A DNA stretch of 56,628 nucleotides from an uncultured Thermomicrobiales bacterium (GTDB lineage: Bacteria > Chloroflexota > Chloroflexia > Thermomicrobiales > CADCWN01): NCBI GenBank assembly GCA_902806415.1, contig CADCWN010000008.1, positions 1-56,628 on the forward strand. The letters are read 5' to 3'. The notes beneath the pieces were generated by a model, which was not told where the DNA came from, ran no database searches, and saw nothing but the letters and a program-made list of their open reading frames with translations. Numbering within the stretch: the first letter of the stretch is position 1; every line of letters starts with the position of its first letter. Below are positions 23,439 to 31,988 of the stretch, one piece after another. Position numbers and translations under genes: made by a program.

Positions 23439-25301
23439 ATGCAGGCTACGCAGCCAATGGTGACGTTCGAGGGGTCGGAAGCAGAGCGGCAGCTCGCCGA
23501 GCAGATCTTCACACTGGCGCGTTTCCAGGGGCGCTTCTTCCCCGCGACCGCGCCGATTCGCCTGACGCGGGATGCGCTCGTCGGGTTCCTGGCGTCGCAG
23601 CGCGACGGTGCCGACGGCGATCACGAGGCGTTGGCGACGCAAGTTGACGCCGCGCTCCGGCAGAATGCGGCGATCTTCGTGCGCGAAGAGACCGATGATG
23701 GCGTGGTGAGCTTTGTCACGACGCGCGGTGGCACCCCACCAGTGCTGTTGCAGGAGGACACGTCCCACACGCTGGCGAAGCGCTTCATGGAGCCGGTCGC
23801 CCTGCCGCCGCCGCCGGCAGCGCCGCCGAAGAAGCCCGCCCCGATGATCGCGGAAGGGTGGTCGCAGCGACCGGTCTTCCCCGAACTGCTCGACGAGCCG
23901 GAGATCGGCGAGGTGGATGTCATCGAGTCGGTCGCACCGACGCCCGGTATCCCGGCGCTGGAACCGGCAGCAACGCCGACCGGCGGCGAGGATGTCGTGG
24001 TCGCGGCCGCGCCGACCGCCGCCGACACGATCGCGCCCGCGCCGTCCCCCGCGCCAATCGCGCCGGTCGAAGCACCCGTTGCCGAAGTGCCTGCCGCCGC
24101 GCCGACGTCGCTGGCCGATTTTGCAACCGAGCGGGTGCGCGCGGCCCTGACGGCGAGGCTGGAAAGCGATGATCGGTTCGTCTCATTCGGCGACCGGTTT
24201 TTCGCCGAGGATATGGTCGATCGCTACAGTCGCGGCGATCTGCGCCGGGTCCGCGAGTACATCACCGAGACGAATGAGCCGCTGGGCGACGAACAGCTCC
24301 TGCAGGGGCTCTTCAATCGTCGACCGAACGACCCGACCTATGATGCGGCGCGCTTCTCGATCAACTATCGCCTCTCGCGCGAGAAGCGCGAATTCGAATT
24401 CGTTGGCACGCGAGATTCCCGCCTCTGGTCGACCGTCGGCCTCGCGCCGCTCGGGACGACGTTGCGGAAGGCCAGCGAGCTCGGCACCGATTATCGCTAC
24501 CTGCTGGATGAGCCGACGACCGATGAGGCTGAGGACACCGTCACCCACATCCTGACCTTCTTCGAGTGGGCCTATGGACTGTTGCCGCTCGATGGCACCA
24601 TGCGCGGCTTCTTCCCGCAGCCGTACCTCGAAGATCAGAAGACGGCCACCATCCGTTTCGAGGTGCCGCAGCTCTACGCCACGTTCCTGGCCGAGTTGCG
24701 CTACCCGACCGGGAATCGCGGCGGCTACCTCGTCGGCTTCGACGAGTTCTACCGCGAGAACGTCGCCCCGGGCACGATTCTGACGATCGAGCGGACACCG
24801 AATAACGACGGCCAGTTCGTGATCCGTTACACGGCGGTCGCGGCGCGCGAGGAGCGGATACTGCAGATCGATGAGCGGCGCAATCGCTATGTCTTCCGCC
24901 CGCAGACGCTCGCGCAGCAGACCGACGACGCCTGGCTGCTGAGCGAGGGGCGCTACCCGCGCCTCAACAATATCAAACCCCTGGACGACAAGGAGCGCCG
25001 TCGCATCGACACGGTGATCGGCACCGCGTTCGAGCGCGTGGCGGAGAATGTCGGCACGAAGGCCGAGCCGCGCTACTGGTCGGCCCCGGAGGAACTGCTG
25101 CCGGTCGTCAATATCGAGCGACCGTTCAGCCTGCGCTCGTTGCGCGAGGCGCTGGAGTCGCCGCAGTACGCGCAGTTCTCCGCCGACGCCGACACGCCGG
25201 GGGCCTTCTTCTACGAGCCGCCGGTGAAGGAGAAGTCGGGCGGCAAGAAGCGCTCGACCCGCGCGCAAGAGGAAGAGCCCGACGAGGACGAAGAATTTTA
25301 A
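23439..25301 (+). CDS. Large protein with HARE-HTH-like segment and Pro/Ala-rich linker, function unknown
   Basis: I do not recognise a named family over the full 620 residues. Visible parts: an N-terminal globular region to about residue 110 (VTFEGSEAERQLAEQIFTLA); a Pro/Ala/Val-rich linker, about residues 120-225; then DFATERVRAALTARLESDDR and EPLGDEQLLQGLFNRRPNDP, followed by ARFSINYRLSREKREFEFVG and DSRLW. That last order of helices and the final FEFVGTRDSRLW strand resembles HARE-HTH winged-helix domains found in RpoE delta and restriction-modification proteins. A beta-rich region follows (TILTIERTPNNDGQFVIRYT). The tail is basic then very acidic (KSGGKKRSTRAQ, EEEPDEDEEF). No catalytic motif seen. 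ATG 23439 is my choice; 23406 and 23457 are alternatives. Probably co-transcribed with the HEAT protein 67 bases downstream. Confidence 0.8.
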   Translation: MQATQPMVTFEGSEAERQLAEQIFTLARFQGRFFPATAPIRLTRDALVGFLASQRDGADGDHEALATQVDAALRQNAAIFVREETDDGVVSFVTTRGGTPPVLLQEDTSHTLAKRFMEPVALPPPPAAPPKKPAPMIAEGWSQRPVFPELLDEPEIGEVDVIESVAPTPGIPALEPAATPTGGEDVVVAAAPTAADTIAPAPSPAPIAPVEAPVAEVPAAAPTSLADFATERVRAALTARLESDDRFVSFGDRFFAEDMVDRYSRGDLRRVREYITETNEPLGDEQLLQGLFNRRPNDPTYDAARFSINYRLSREKREFEFVGTRDSRLWSTVGLAPLGTTLRKASELGTDYRYLLDEPTTDEAEDTVTHILTFFEWAYGLLPLDGTMRGFFPQPYLEDQKTATIRFEVPQLYATFLAELRYPTGNRGGYLVGFDEFYRENVAPGTILTIERTPNNDGQFVIRYTAVAAREERILQIDERRNRYVFRPQTLAQQTDDAWLLSEGRYPRLNNIKPLDDKERRRIDTVIGTAFERVAENVGTKAEPRYWSAPEELLPVVNIERPFSLRSLREALESPQYAQFSADADTPGAFFYEPPVKEKSGGKKRSTRAQEEEPDEDEEF

Positions 25302-25368
25302 GCTGACGGACCGGCGGGCGAAGACCCCGCCGGTCGCGTCTCCGCAGGCAGAGCAAGGAAAACCGACC

Positions 25369-26343
25369 ATGGAACGGAAGAACGACGACCTGGCCCTACG
25401 CCCCGAGTTGACTCAGGAAGAGTTCGCGGCGCGGCTCGCGGGCCTCGGGGAGGGGGCGACCGTTGACGCGACGATCTTCTCCGATCTCGATCGGGCGAAG
25501 GTGGCCGCCGCCCGCCGCGCCTGGCCGAAATTGCCGCTCGCGACCCGCCGCCAGCTCGTCGCGGCGATGAACGAGCTGGCCGAGGCGAATATCGAATACA
25601 CTTTCGGGCGTGTCCTGAAACTGGCGTTGCGCGACGAGGATCCGGTGGTGCGCACCGGGGCGATCACCGGCCTCTGGGAGGACGAAGGGGAGGACTTGCT
25701 GGCCTATCTCCTCGATGAGGCGGTGCGCGACGAGGATCTCACCGTCCGCGAGGCCGCGGTCCGTGCGCTGGCGCGCTTCAGTCAACTCGTGGCCGAGGAA
25801 GAGATCGACGCCCGCTGGCATACGCCTCTGCGAGCGGCGCTGCTCGGATTCGTGCGCGAGCGGGGCGCGACCGAACTCCGGCGGCGGGCGCTCGAAGCGC
25901 TGGCGGTCTACACGGAAGACCCCACGGTCACGGCGGAGATCGAGCGCGCCTATCGCTCCGACGATGAGCCGCTGCGGATGAGCGCGGTCTACGCGATGGG
26001 GCGTAATCTCGACGAGCGCTGGCTCGATACGATCCTCGCGGAGATGGATAGCGACTCGCCGGGGATGCGCTACGAGGCGACCAAGGCGAGCGGCGAGTTC
26101 GGCGATCGGCGCGCGATCCCGCAACTGATCGAGCGGCTGGGCGATGACGATCGCGAGGTGCAACTGGCGGCGATCGGCGCGATCGGTCGGATCGGCGGCA
26201 CCGCCTCGCTGAATATCCTCAAGCGGCTCTCCTCCTCGCAGGACGATGTCGTGCGCGAGGCCGCCGAGGAGGCGATCGACGAGGCGTCCTTCGTCAGTAA
26301 CCCGATCGGTGTTGGCGGTCTGTTCGATCGTGGCGGCCAATAG
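25369..26343 (+). CDS. HEAT-repeat protein
   Basis: A 324-residue all-helical solenoid. About six to seven HEAT/PBS-lyase-type repeats are visible, for example LALRDEDPVVRTGAITGLWE, EAVRDEDLTVREAAVRALAR, SDDEPLRMSAVYAMGRNLDE, EMDSDSPGMRYEATKASGEF, GDDDREVQLAAIGAIGRIGG and SSSQDDVVREAAEEAIDEAS. Such proteins act as protein-binding scaffolds or as bilin lyase-like factors. No phycobilin genes are present, so a scaffold role is more likely. The very acidic N-terminal 90 residues precede the repeats. ATG 25369 has AAGGAAAA about 9 bases upstream. It lies 67 bases after the HTH-like protein gene and ends just before a strong terminator, so the two are likely one transcript and may bind each other. 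Confidence 0.88.
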   Translation: MERKNDDLALRPELTQEEFAARLAGLGEGATVDATIFSDLDRAKVAAARRAWPKLPLATRRQLVAAMNELAEANIEYTFGRVLKLALRDEDPVVRTGAITGLWEDEGEDLLAYLLDEAVRDEDLTVREAAVRALARFSQLVAEEEIDARWHTPLRAALLGFVRERGATELRRRALEALAVYTEDPTVTAEIERAYRSDDEPLRMSAVYAMGRNLDERWLDTILAEMDSDSPGMRYEATKASGEFGDRRAIPQLIERLGDDDREVQLAAIGAIGRIGGTASLNILKRLSSSQDDVVREAAEEAIDEASFVSNPIGVGGLFDRGGQ

Positions 26344-26386
26344 CGGTCACTATTCTCGCCATGGTAGAACCAGCGGTAGCGCAAGG

Positions 26387-26422
26387 CGGCTGCGGGCGAC
26401 CTGGAAAGGTCGCCCGCAGCCG
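26387..26422 (+). terminator. Terminator after the HEAT-repeat gene
   Basis: A perfect 16-bp stem (26387-26402 with 26407-26422) around a GGAA loop, followed by TTCC; the T tract is short. Confidence 0.75.
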
Positions 26423-26525
26423 TTCCGATCGGGCATAATACGGCGTGGTTGAAATGGGGAAGTGGGTGACTTAGATTGGGTCACCCCTGTTGCGAGCGAA
26501 GCGATGACACGGGAAGGGAGCGACG

Positions 26526-27725
26526 ATGACGGCGGTATCGGCGGTCGAAGATTTGTTCAGCGTGCGGGCGCGCAACGCCAATGAGGCCCGGCCACTCCCC
26601 TCGCGCTCCGGGATCATCTCCTTCTCGGCCGGCTTCCCGGACCCGGCCAAGCTGCCGCTCGATGGGATCGCCGAGGCGACCGGCCGGACGATGTCCACGC
26701 ACGGCCAATGGCCGCTCCAATACGGCCCCGTGATGGGCTATGACGGCCTGCTCAACCTGCTCGTCGAGAAGATGGGGCGCGACCAGGGGATCCGGTGCGG
26801 CCGGGAGAATATGATCCTGACGGCGGGCGGCTCGCAGGCGCTGGCGCTGCTGCTCGATATGTTCGTCGATCCGGGCGATACCGTCCTCAGCGAGGTGCCG
26901 ACCTGGAGCGGCGCGGTGCGCGCCTTTAAGAATGTCGGCGCGCGGGTTGAGGGGATCCCGCTCGACGACGACGGCACGCGCGTCGATCTGCTCGAAGCGA
27001 AGCTGCGGGAACTGCGCGACCGGGGGATCGCCCCGAAGATCTTCTACATGATCCCGAACTTCCAGAATCCGGGCGGGATGACGACGACGCTGGCCCGCCG
27101 CGAGCGGATCGTCGCGCTGGCGAGGGAGTACAACTTCGTCATCCTGGAAGACGACGCCTACTTCGATCTCCGCTTCGAGGGGGAGAAGCTGCCGACCCTC
27201 TACGAGCTGGCTGGTGGGCAGAACGTCCTCTACTTCGGCACCTTCTCGAAGATCCTCGCCGCCGGGATGCGCCTCGGCTGGATCGTCGGCTCGCCCGAGC
27301 TGATCGTCCGCCTCGGTATCCTGAAGGTGGACGGCAGCACCAATCCGTTCGCCGCCCATGTCGCCTACGAGTATTGCAAAGACGGCGTTCTGGAGCGTCG
27401 GATTCAGGATCTCATCACCCTCTATCGCGCGCGGCGCGATCTGATGCTCGGCGAATTGAACGAGCGGATGCCCGAAGGGGTGACCTGGCGCATGCCGGAG
27501 GGCGGCTTCTTCATCTGGCTCGACCTGCCGGAAGGGGCCGATTCGACACAAATCCTCGCGAAGTGTCGCGAGCGCGGCGTCGAGTTCCTGGCCGGCACGG
27601 CCTGCTTCTTCGACGGCGAGGGGAAGCGCAACATCCGCCTCTCGTTCAGCTACGTCTCCGACGAGGAGACGGTAGGGGGGCTGAAGATCCTCTGCGAGAC
27701 GATGCAGGAGGCGTTGCGCGGGTAG
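26526..27725 (+). CDS. PLP-dependent class I/II aminotransferase (LysN-like)
   Basis: A 399-residue fold-type I aminotransferase of the MocR-related branch that lacks the DNA-binding part, as in 2-aminoadipate aminotransferase (LysN) and related multispecific enzymes. Key pieces: FSAGFPDPAKLPLD at the N-terminus, the substrate-entry YGPVMGYDGL, TAGGSQALALLLD, IPNFQNPGGMT, the DDAYFDLRFEGE aspartate, the Schiff-base lysine in FGTFSKILAAGMRLGW and RLSFSYVSDEE at the C-terminus. It probably transaminates 2-aminoadipate, leucine, kynurenine or aromatic amino acids; specificity cannot be read from the sequence. ATG 26526 follows GAAGGGAG. It is bounded by terminators on both sides, so it is monocistronic. 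Confidence 0.92.
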   Translation: MTAVSAVEDLFSVRARNANEARPLPSRSGIISFSAGFPDPAKLPLDGIAEATGRTMSTHGQWPLQYGPVMGYDGLLNLLVEKMGRDQGIRCGRENMILTAGGSQALALLLDMFVDPGDTVLSEVPTWSGAVRAFKNVGARVEGIPLDDDGTRVDLLEAKLRELRDRGIAPKIFYMIPNFQNPGGMTTTLARRERIVALAREYNFVILEDDAYFDLRFEGEKLPTLYELAGGQNVLYFGTFSKILAAGMRLGWIVGSPELIVRLGILKVDGSTNPFAAHVAYEYCKDGVLERRIQDLITLYRARRDLMLGELNERMPEGVTWRMPEGGFFIWLDLPEGADSTQILAKCRERGVEFLAGTACFFDGEGKRNIRLSFSYVSDEETVGGLKILCETMQEALRG

Positions 27726-27731
27726 GGTCGC

Positions 27732-27776
27732 GGGGGGCGGTGGTCACCGGCGACTCGCCGGTGACCACCGCCCCCC
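27732..27776 (+). terminator. Strong hairpin terminator
   Basis: A perfect 19-bp stem (27732-27750 with 27758-27776) with a 7-base loop, 7 bases after the aminotransferase stop. The tail is CGTT only, so it may need Rho or act as an mRNA end-stabiliser. Confidence 0.75.
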
Positions 27777-27843
27777 CGTTGCCCGCGCCGCGAGTGGTCT
27801 CGTTCAGCGGCAGTAGCCCGCTGCCTCAGCAGGAGTAGATCGT

Positions 27844-29394
27844 TTGGCCCAGACTCTTCGCGCCCTCCTCGCCGGTTCGCCGACCCTCGCCGCGACGACA
27901 CAGCTCCACGGCGACCCCGACACAGCGATCACCGGCCTCGCCTATGATTCCCGCCGGGTGACGCCGGGGACGCTCTTCGTGGCCTGGCAGGGTGGGGAGT
28001 TCGACGGGCATCGCTTCATCGGTCCGGCGCTCGATCGCGGCGCCGTCTCGATCCTCGCCGAGCGCCCGATCGACGACCCGCGCGCGCGTTGTGTCGTCGT
28101 CGCGCCGAACAGCCGGGCGGCGCTGGCGCAATTCGCGGCGACGTTCTACCGCGACCCCGCGCTGGAGTTGGGGCTGATCGGCGTCACCGGGACCAAAGGG
28201 AAGACGACCACCAGTTTCCTGATCGAGGCGATCCTCGGGCAGCGCTTCGAGACCGGGCTGATCGGCACCGTCGATCTCAAGGTCGGCCCGCGCCGCTGGC
28301 GCAACCCGCTCCATCAGACGACCCCCGAATCGCTCGATGTGCAGTGCCTCCTGCGCGAGATGGTCGAGGCACGGGTCGAGTGGGGAATCCTGGAGACCTC
28401 GTCGCACGCCCTGGCGACATACCGCGTCGATCGCTGCGCCTACGACATCGCCGTGATCACGAACGTCACCGACGAGCACCTCGACTTCCACGGCACCTAC
28501 GAGGAATATCTGGCGGCGAAAGCGACCCTCTTCGAGCGGTTCCCTCGACCGGGCGAAAAGCCCTCCCTCGCGGGACATCGCGGCGCGGTGATTAATCGCG
28601 ACGATCCGGGGGCCGCGACGATCATCGGGCGAGTATCAGGTGTGCGCGAATTGACCTATGGGCTTTCCCAAGAGGCGGATATCCGGGCGACCGAGGTGGT
28701 TGTTAACGGGGAGGGGCTACGCTTCACGCTGCGCTCGTCGTGGGGCGATGTCCCGGTGCAGACGCCGCTCCTCGGGCGGTTCAACGTCTACAACGCGCTG
28801 GCGGCGGCGGGGGCGTGCCTGCTCGCCGGGTTGTCGCCGGGGTTGATCGCGGCGGGGCTGGCGCGGTTCGGCGGCGTGCCGGGGCGGGTGCAGCGGATCG
28901 ACGCCGGGCAGCCATACCTCGTCGTCGTCGATTTCGCCCACAACGCCGATTCACTGGAACAGATCCTGACCCTCCTGCGCAGCCTGACCGGGGGGCGACT
29001 GATCGCCGTCTTCGGCAGCGCGGGCGAGCGCGATGTCGCCAAGCGCGCGGCAATGGGCGCGGTCTGCGCCCGGTTGGCCGACTCCGCCATCTTCACGGAT
29101 GAAGACCCGCGCGGCGAGGATCGTTTGGCGATCTTGCGGGCGATCGCCTCCGGCGCGGAGGGGGAGGGGTGGCGCGAGGGCGGCGAGTACGAATGCCTCC
29201 CGGATCGTCCCGAGGCGATCGCGCGGGCCGTCGCACTGGCAGGGCCGGGCGATGTGGTCCTGCTGGCCGGGAAAGGCCACGAGAACTCGATTATCTACGC
29301 TGGGGGCGCGATCCCCTGGGATGAGGCGGCGGAGGCACGCCGGGCGCTGGCGCGACTGGGCTATGGCGAGGGTGGCGGTGACGAGCAAGATTGA
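27844..29394 (+). CDS. murE: UDP-N-acetylmuramoyl-tripeptide ligase MurE
   Basis: A 516-residue cytoplasmic Mur ligase that adds the third amino acid to UDP-MurNAc-L-Ala-D-Glu in peptidoglycan synthesis. The N-terminal UDP-binding domain has LAYDSRRVTPGTLFVAWQGG. The ATP site is GVTGTKGKTTTSFLIEAILG (about 114-133), followed by HQTTPESLDVQ, ETSSHAL and NVTDEHLDFHG, then FAHNADSLEQIL. The residue-selecting loop reads TDEDPRGED (Asp419-Arg423) where meso-DAP enzymes have DNPR; see findings. The end has AGKGHENSIIY. The start is TTG 27844, supported by AGGAG 8 bases upstream. It stands outside any division/cell-wall cluster. The next gene begins inside its 3' end in another frame. Confidence 0.94.
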   Translation: MAQTLRALLAGSPTLAATTQLHGDPDTAITGLAYDSRRVTPGTLFVAWQGGEFDGHRFIGPALDRGAVSILAERPIDDPRARCVVVAPNSRAALAQFAATFYRDPALELGLIGVTGTKGKTTTSFLIEAILGQRFETGLIGTVDLKVGPRRWRNPLHQTTPESLDVQCLLREMVEARVEWGILETSSHALATYRVDRCAYDIAVITNVTDEHLDFHGTYEEYLAAKATLFERFPRPGEKPSLAGHRGAVINRDDPGAATIIGRVSGVRELTYGLSQEADIRATEVVVNGEGLRFTLRSSWGDVPVQTPLLGRFNVYNALAAAGACLLAGLSPGLIAAGLARFGGVPGRVQRIDAGQPYLVVVDFAHNADSLEQILTLLRSLTGGRLIAVFGSAGERDVAKRAAMGAVCARLADSAIFTDEDPRGEDRLAILRAIASGAEGEGWREGGEYECLPDRPEAIARAVALAGPGDVVLLAGKGHENSIIYAGGAIPWDEAAEARRALARLGYGEGGGDEQD

Positions 29395-30466
29395 GCGGGG
29401 CGGGCGGGCGAGCCTCACGTCGCGCGAGTGGACCGGTCCCCGCCGACTGATCCTCCTCGGCCTGTTCGCGACCCTGCTCGCCGCTTGCGGGCCGGGTGCG
29501 CCGACGCCGACCGTAGCACCGCCTGATGACGACACCCCGGAGGTGGCGGCCACCCCGCCGCCGGTCAGGGTTCCCGGGCAGGCCGCCGGGCGGCTCCTCT
29601 TCGTGCGCGGGGGGAACCTCTGGCTCTGGCAGAATGGTCAGGCGACGCAGTTCACCGAAGGTTGTGGCTGCAAGCAGCCGCGCTGGTCGCCCGCCGGTGA
29701 TGCCCTCCTCTACATCAAGGTCGGGGAGAGCTACGACGAACTCTTCTGGGCCGATAGGGACGGGCGGAACGGTCGCCAACTGACCACCAATCGGGCGCAA
29801 GGTCTGCAACCGGAGACGAAAGAATATATCGCGAATAGCCTGATGCTCAGCGGGCTCACCTGGGCGCGCACGGCGAATAACACCGACCGGATCGTCTACA
29901 GCAATGACCGCGAGGGGGGCTTCAACCTCTACGTCACCAACGGCCTCGCCAGTAAACCGGTCGCGGTGAAGGGAATGAACGCGCTGGGCGGCGGGATAGA
30001 GGGCGCGGCCCTCTCGCCCGATGGGAATACCGTCGCCTTCGTCCACGAACTGACCGACGAGAAAACCGGCGGTCGCGCCACGCAAATCTTCCTGGCCGAT
30101 CTCAACACGGGATCCTATCGCGCCGTCACCGGCGAGGCGGGCGGAGCTTACGATCCGGCCTGGTCACCCGACGGCCAGTGGCTCACCTACGCGGCGCGCC
30201 AGGCGCGGGGGACCGAGACAAATCTCTGGCTGATCCGCCCCGACGGCACCGGGCGGCAGCGCCTGACCGAGGGGGGCAAGGATCGCGGGGCGAGCTGGTC
30301 GCCGGATGGCGATCAACTCGCGTTCATCCGCCAGTTCGATAACGGCTTCGCGCTCTATTTCGTCGAACTCAACGCGGTGAACGGCGGAATCAGCGCCGGG
30401 AAGCCGCTGCGCCTCGGCGACTTCAACGACGTCGATCCGGCCTCGGGCGTGAGTTGGGCGCGCTAG
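29363..30466 (+). CDS. TolB-like beta-propeller lipoprotein
   Basis: A 367-residue secreted lipoprotein. A basic N-terminal region is followed by the signal segment LILLGLFATLLAAC with lipobox LAAC. A short Pro/Thr spacer follows, then about six WD40-like (PD40) blades with the usual W/LSPDG pattern: CKQPRWSPAGDALLYIKVG, AALSPDGNTVAFVHELT, DPAWSPDGQWLTYAARQ and GASWSPDGDQLAFIRQF. Such propellers bind proteins or glycans at the membrane surface. There is no Tol-Pal system nearby, so TolB function is not implied. The start overlaps the murE 3' end by about 30 bases; GTG 29378, just after GAGGGTGG, is an alternative. Translational coupling with murE is likely. Confidence 0.88.
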   Translation: MARVAVTSKIERGGRASLTSREWTGPRRLILLGLFATLLAACGPGAPTPTVAPPDDDTPEVAATPPPVRVPGQAAGRLLFVRGGNLWLWQNGQATQFTEGCGCKQPRWSPAGDALLYIKVGESYDELFWADRDGRNGRQLTTNRAQGLQPETKEYIANSLMLSGLTWARTANNTDRIVYSNDREGGFNLYVTNGLASKPVAVKGMNALGGGIEGAALSPDGNTVAFVHELTDEKTGGRATQIFLADLNTGSYRAVTGEAGGAYDPAWSPDGQWLTYAARQARGTETNLWLIRPDGTGRQRLTEGGKDRGASWSPDGDQLAFIRQFDNGFALYFVELNAVNGGISAGKPLRLGDFNDVDPASGVSWAR

Positions 30467-30500
30467 GGATGTAACTCGCCCTCGCGTACCATAGAGCGAT

Positions 30501-30572
30501 GCAAGCGCGCCGGGCTTATGCGCGAGGCGTGGCCGGCACCGACTGGCGCATGAGCCCCGTGCAAGCGCGCCC
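30501..30572. repeat. Direct and inverted repeat upstream of the tRNA
   Basis: GCAAGCGCGCC occurs at 30501 and again at 30561. Between them GGGCTTATGCGC (30512-30523) is an 11-of-12 inverted match to GCGCATGAGCCC (30546-30557). The unit ends just before the tRNA promoter. It may end the lipoprotein transcript; no T tract is seen. Confidence 0.5.
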
Positions 30573-30578
30573 TGACTG

Positions 30579-30607
30579 TTGACAGACCTATCGCCGCCAC
30601 GTATACT
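30579..30607 (+). promoter_or_regulatory. Promoter of the tRNA-Ala gene
   Basis: TTGACA (30579-30584) and TATACT (30602-30607), 17 bases apart. The first base of the tRNA is 38 bases past the -10 box. Confidence 0.9.
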
Positions 30608-30644
30608 TCCGATGCGCCAGACGCGGTCGGGCGCGTCATACTGT

Positions 30645-30720
<76 letters not shown>

Positions 30721-30724
30721 CAGA

Positions 30725-30761
30725 GAAGGGGGCGGGCTAATCAGCCCGCCCCCTTCGTTTT
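30725..30761 (+). terminator. Terminator of the tRNA gene
   Basis: A perfect 14-bp stem (30725-30738 with 30743-30756), AATC loop and GTTTT tail, 4 bases after the tRNA CCA. It may also serve the converging SH3-domain gene. Confidence 0.92.
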
Positions 30762-30778
30762 GCCCTGTTGCTCGCGCG

Positions 30779-31609
30779 CTATTCCGCAAGAGCCGTATAC
30801 TGCGCTGGCACGTAACCTTCGGTGCCATCCGGGGCGCGCACATGACGCCAGGTCGTCCCGTCGAGCGTTTGCTCGGGTCCGATCTCTTCCAGCGCTGTCG
30901 TGTCCGCCCACGCACCCAGACGATCGCCGATCTTCGGCGACCGGCGCAGGAAGACGCCATCATCGCCAGTGTTCGCGACGATGAACGTCCGTTCGGGCGG
31001 GGCGACTGGCGCGGTGACAATCGCTGTCGGCGCGACCGTCGGCACTGACGGCAGGACGATCAGGGCAGTCGGTGCGGCCGAGTACCCACCGCCACTCGCG
31101 GCGGCGCTCTCGCGCGCCAGGGGGCTGTAGGTGCTCTGACCGAAGGCGAAGATTAGGAGCGCCCCGAGCCCGGCGATCGCCAGCGCGAGGGTGCTATAGA
31201 AATGATCGTGGCGCGGTGCGAGGGGGACGGACGCGGGTCGCGGTGCCTGCCAGGCTCCCTGTTCTTGAGCATCGTCGGGCGCGGCGGGGACGATGATCGG
31301 CTCGATGACCCGATCGACCGCGCCTTCCGCCGCACCTGCCGCGCGCTCGGCGAGACACTGATACCCACGCTTCGTCAGGTAGAGCCCCCAATAGCCCCGT
31401 TTCGTGACGTAGATCAGCTTGCCCTGATCGAGGCACGTCAGGACGCGCAGCAGATCGCCGCGGCAGGGATGATTCACCCAGGCGTGCCGGGGCAGGCGCT
31501 CGGGGATCGCGCCGGACGCCGCCGCCACGCTGAACTCGTCCACCTCGCGCCGCTCATCCCCCGCGAGATCCGCGATGATGCCGAGGATCCGTTCGTGCTG
31601 CACGTTCAT
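30779..31609 (-). CDS. Membrane-anchored SH3-domain protein with winged-helix-like N-terminus
   Basis: A 276-residue protein. Residues about 1-90 look like a small helical, winged-helix type domain (HERILGIIADLAGDERREVD, then GYWGLYLTKRGYQCLAERAA). A single membrane segment follows around residues 140-160 (STLALAIAGLGALLIFAFGQ), then a Pro/Ala/Val spacer. The C-terminal 65 residues form a bacterial SH3 domain (FIVANTGDDGVFLRRSPKIG, ALEEIGPEQTLDGTTWRHVR, EGYVPAQYTA), usually binding cell-wall peptides. Orientation suggests a cytoplasmic N-terminus and an external SH3, so it may signal wall state across the membrane; this is inference. Promoter at 31698-31726. Confidence 0.85.
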   Translation of the reverse strand: MNVQHERILGIIADLAGDERREVDEFSVAAASGAIPERLPRHAWVNHPCRGDLLRVLTCLDQGKLIYVTKRGYWGLYLTKRGYQCLAERAAGAAEGAVDRVIEPIIVPAAPDDAQEQGAWQAPRPASVPLAPRHDHFYSTLALAIAGLGALLIFAFGQSTYSPLARESAAASGGGYSAAPTALIVLPSVPTVAPTAIVTAPVAPPERTFIVANTGDDGVFLRRSPKIGDRLGAWADTTALEEIGPEQTLDGTTWRHVRAPDGTEGYVPAQYTALAE

Positions 31610-31697
31610 CCGCCACCTCGAACTTCGCGCGCTCTATTCGCCCGCTTGTTCTATCCCATCCATCACCGTTACCGATCCCGTCTCGCCGTGTACGTAC

Positions 31698-31726
31698 ATA
31701 CTATACGCTTCGCGTGAGTCTGACAA
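31698..31726 (-). promoter_or_regulatory. Promoter of the SH3-domain protein gene
   Basis: On the minus strand TTGTCA (31726-31721), 17 bases, TAGTAT (31703-31698). The gene starts 89 bases beyond. A GTACGTAC palindrome lies just downstream at 31690-31697. Confidence 0.6.
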
Positions 31727-31918
31727 GTAGGCAAGTCGGTGGATTCTGCCCCAGACGTCAATTGGGTCGCTGCCGGGGACGGGTAGCGGCGATTTCGGTA
31801 GGGGGAGTGCGCGACGGTGATCGGTAGGGGGAGCCCGTCACAACCCAAGACTGGCGCTCGAAATAGCTCCGCCAGCGAGAACCGCTGCTGCTCTGATGTC
31901 TCGTCGGCGAAAAGCAAC

Positions 31919-31948
31919 GACCGCCTCGCTGGTTAAGGCGAGGCGGTC
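31919..31948 (-). terminator. Terminator of the bacilliredoxin gene
   Basis: An 11-bp perfect stem (31919-31929 with 31938-31948). On the minus strand it is followed by GTTGCTTTT. It lies 41 bases after the stop of the gene ending at 31989. Confidence 0.82.
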
Positions 31949-31988
31949 GGCATAGGGTTCTTGGGTATCGAATCGGACAAGGCGTTCG

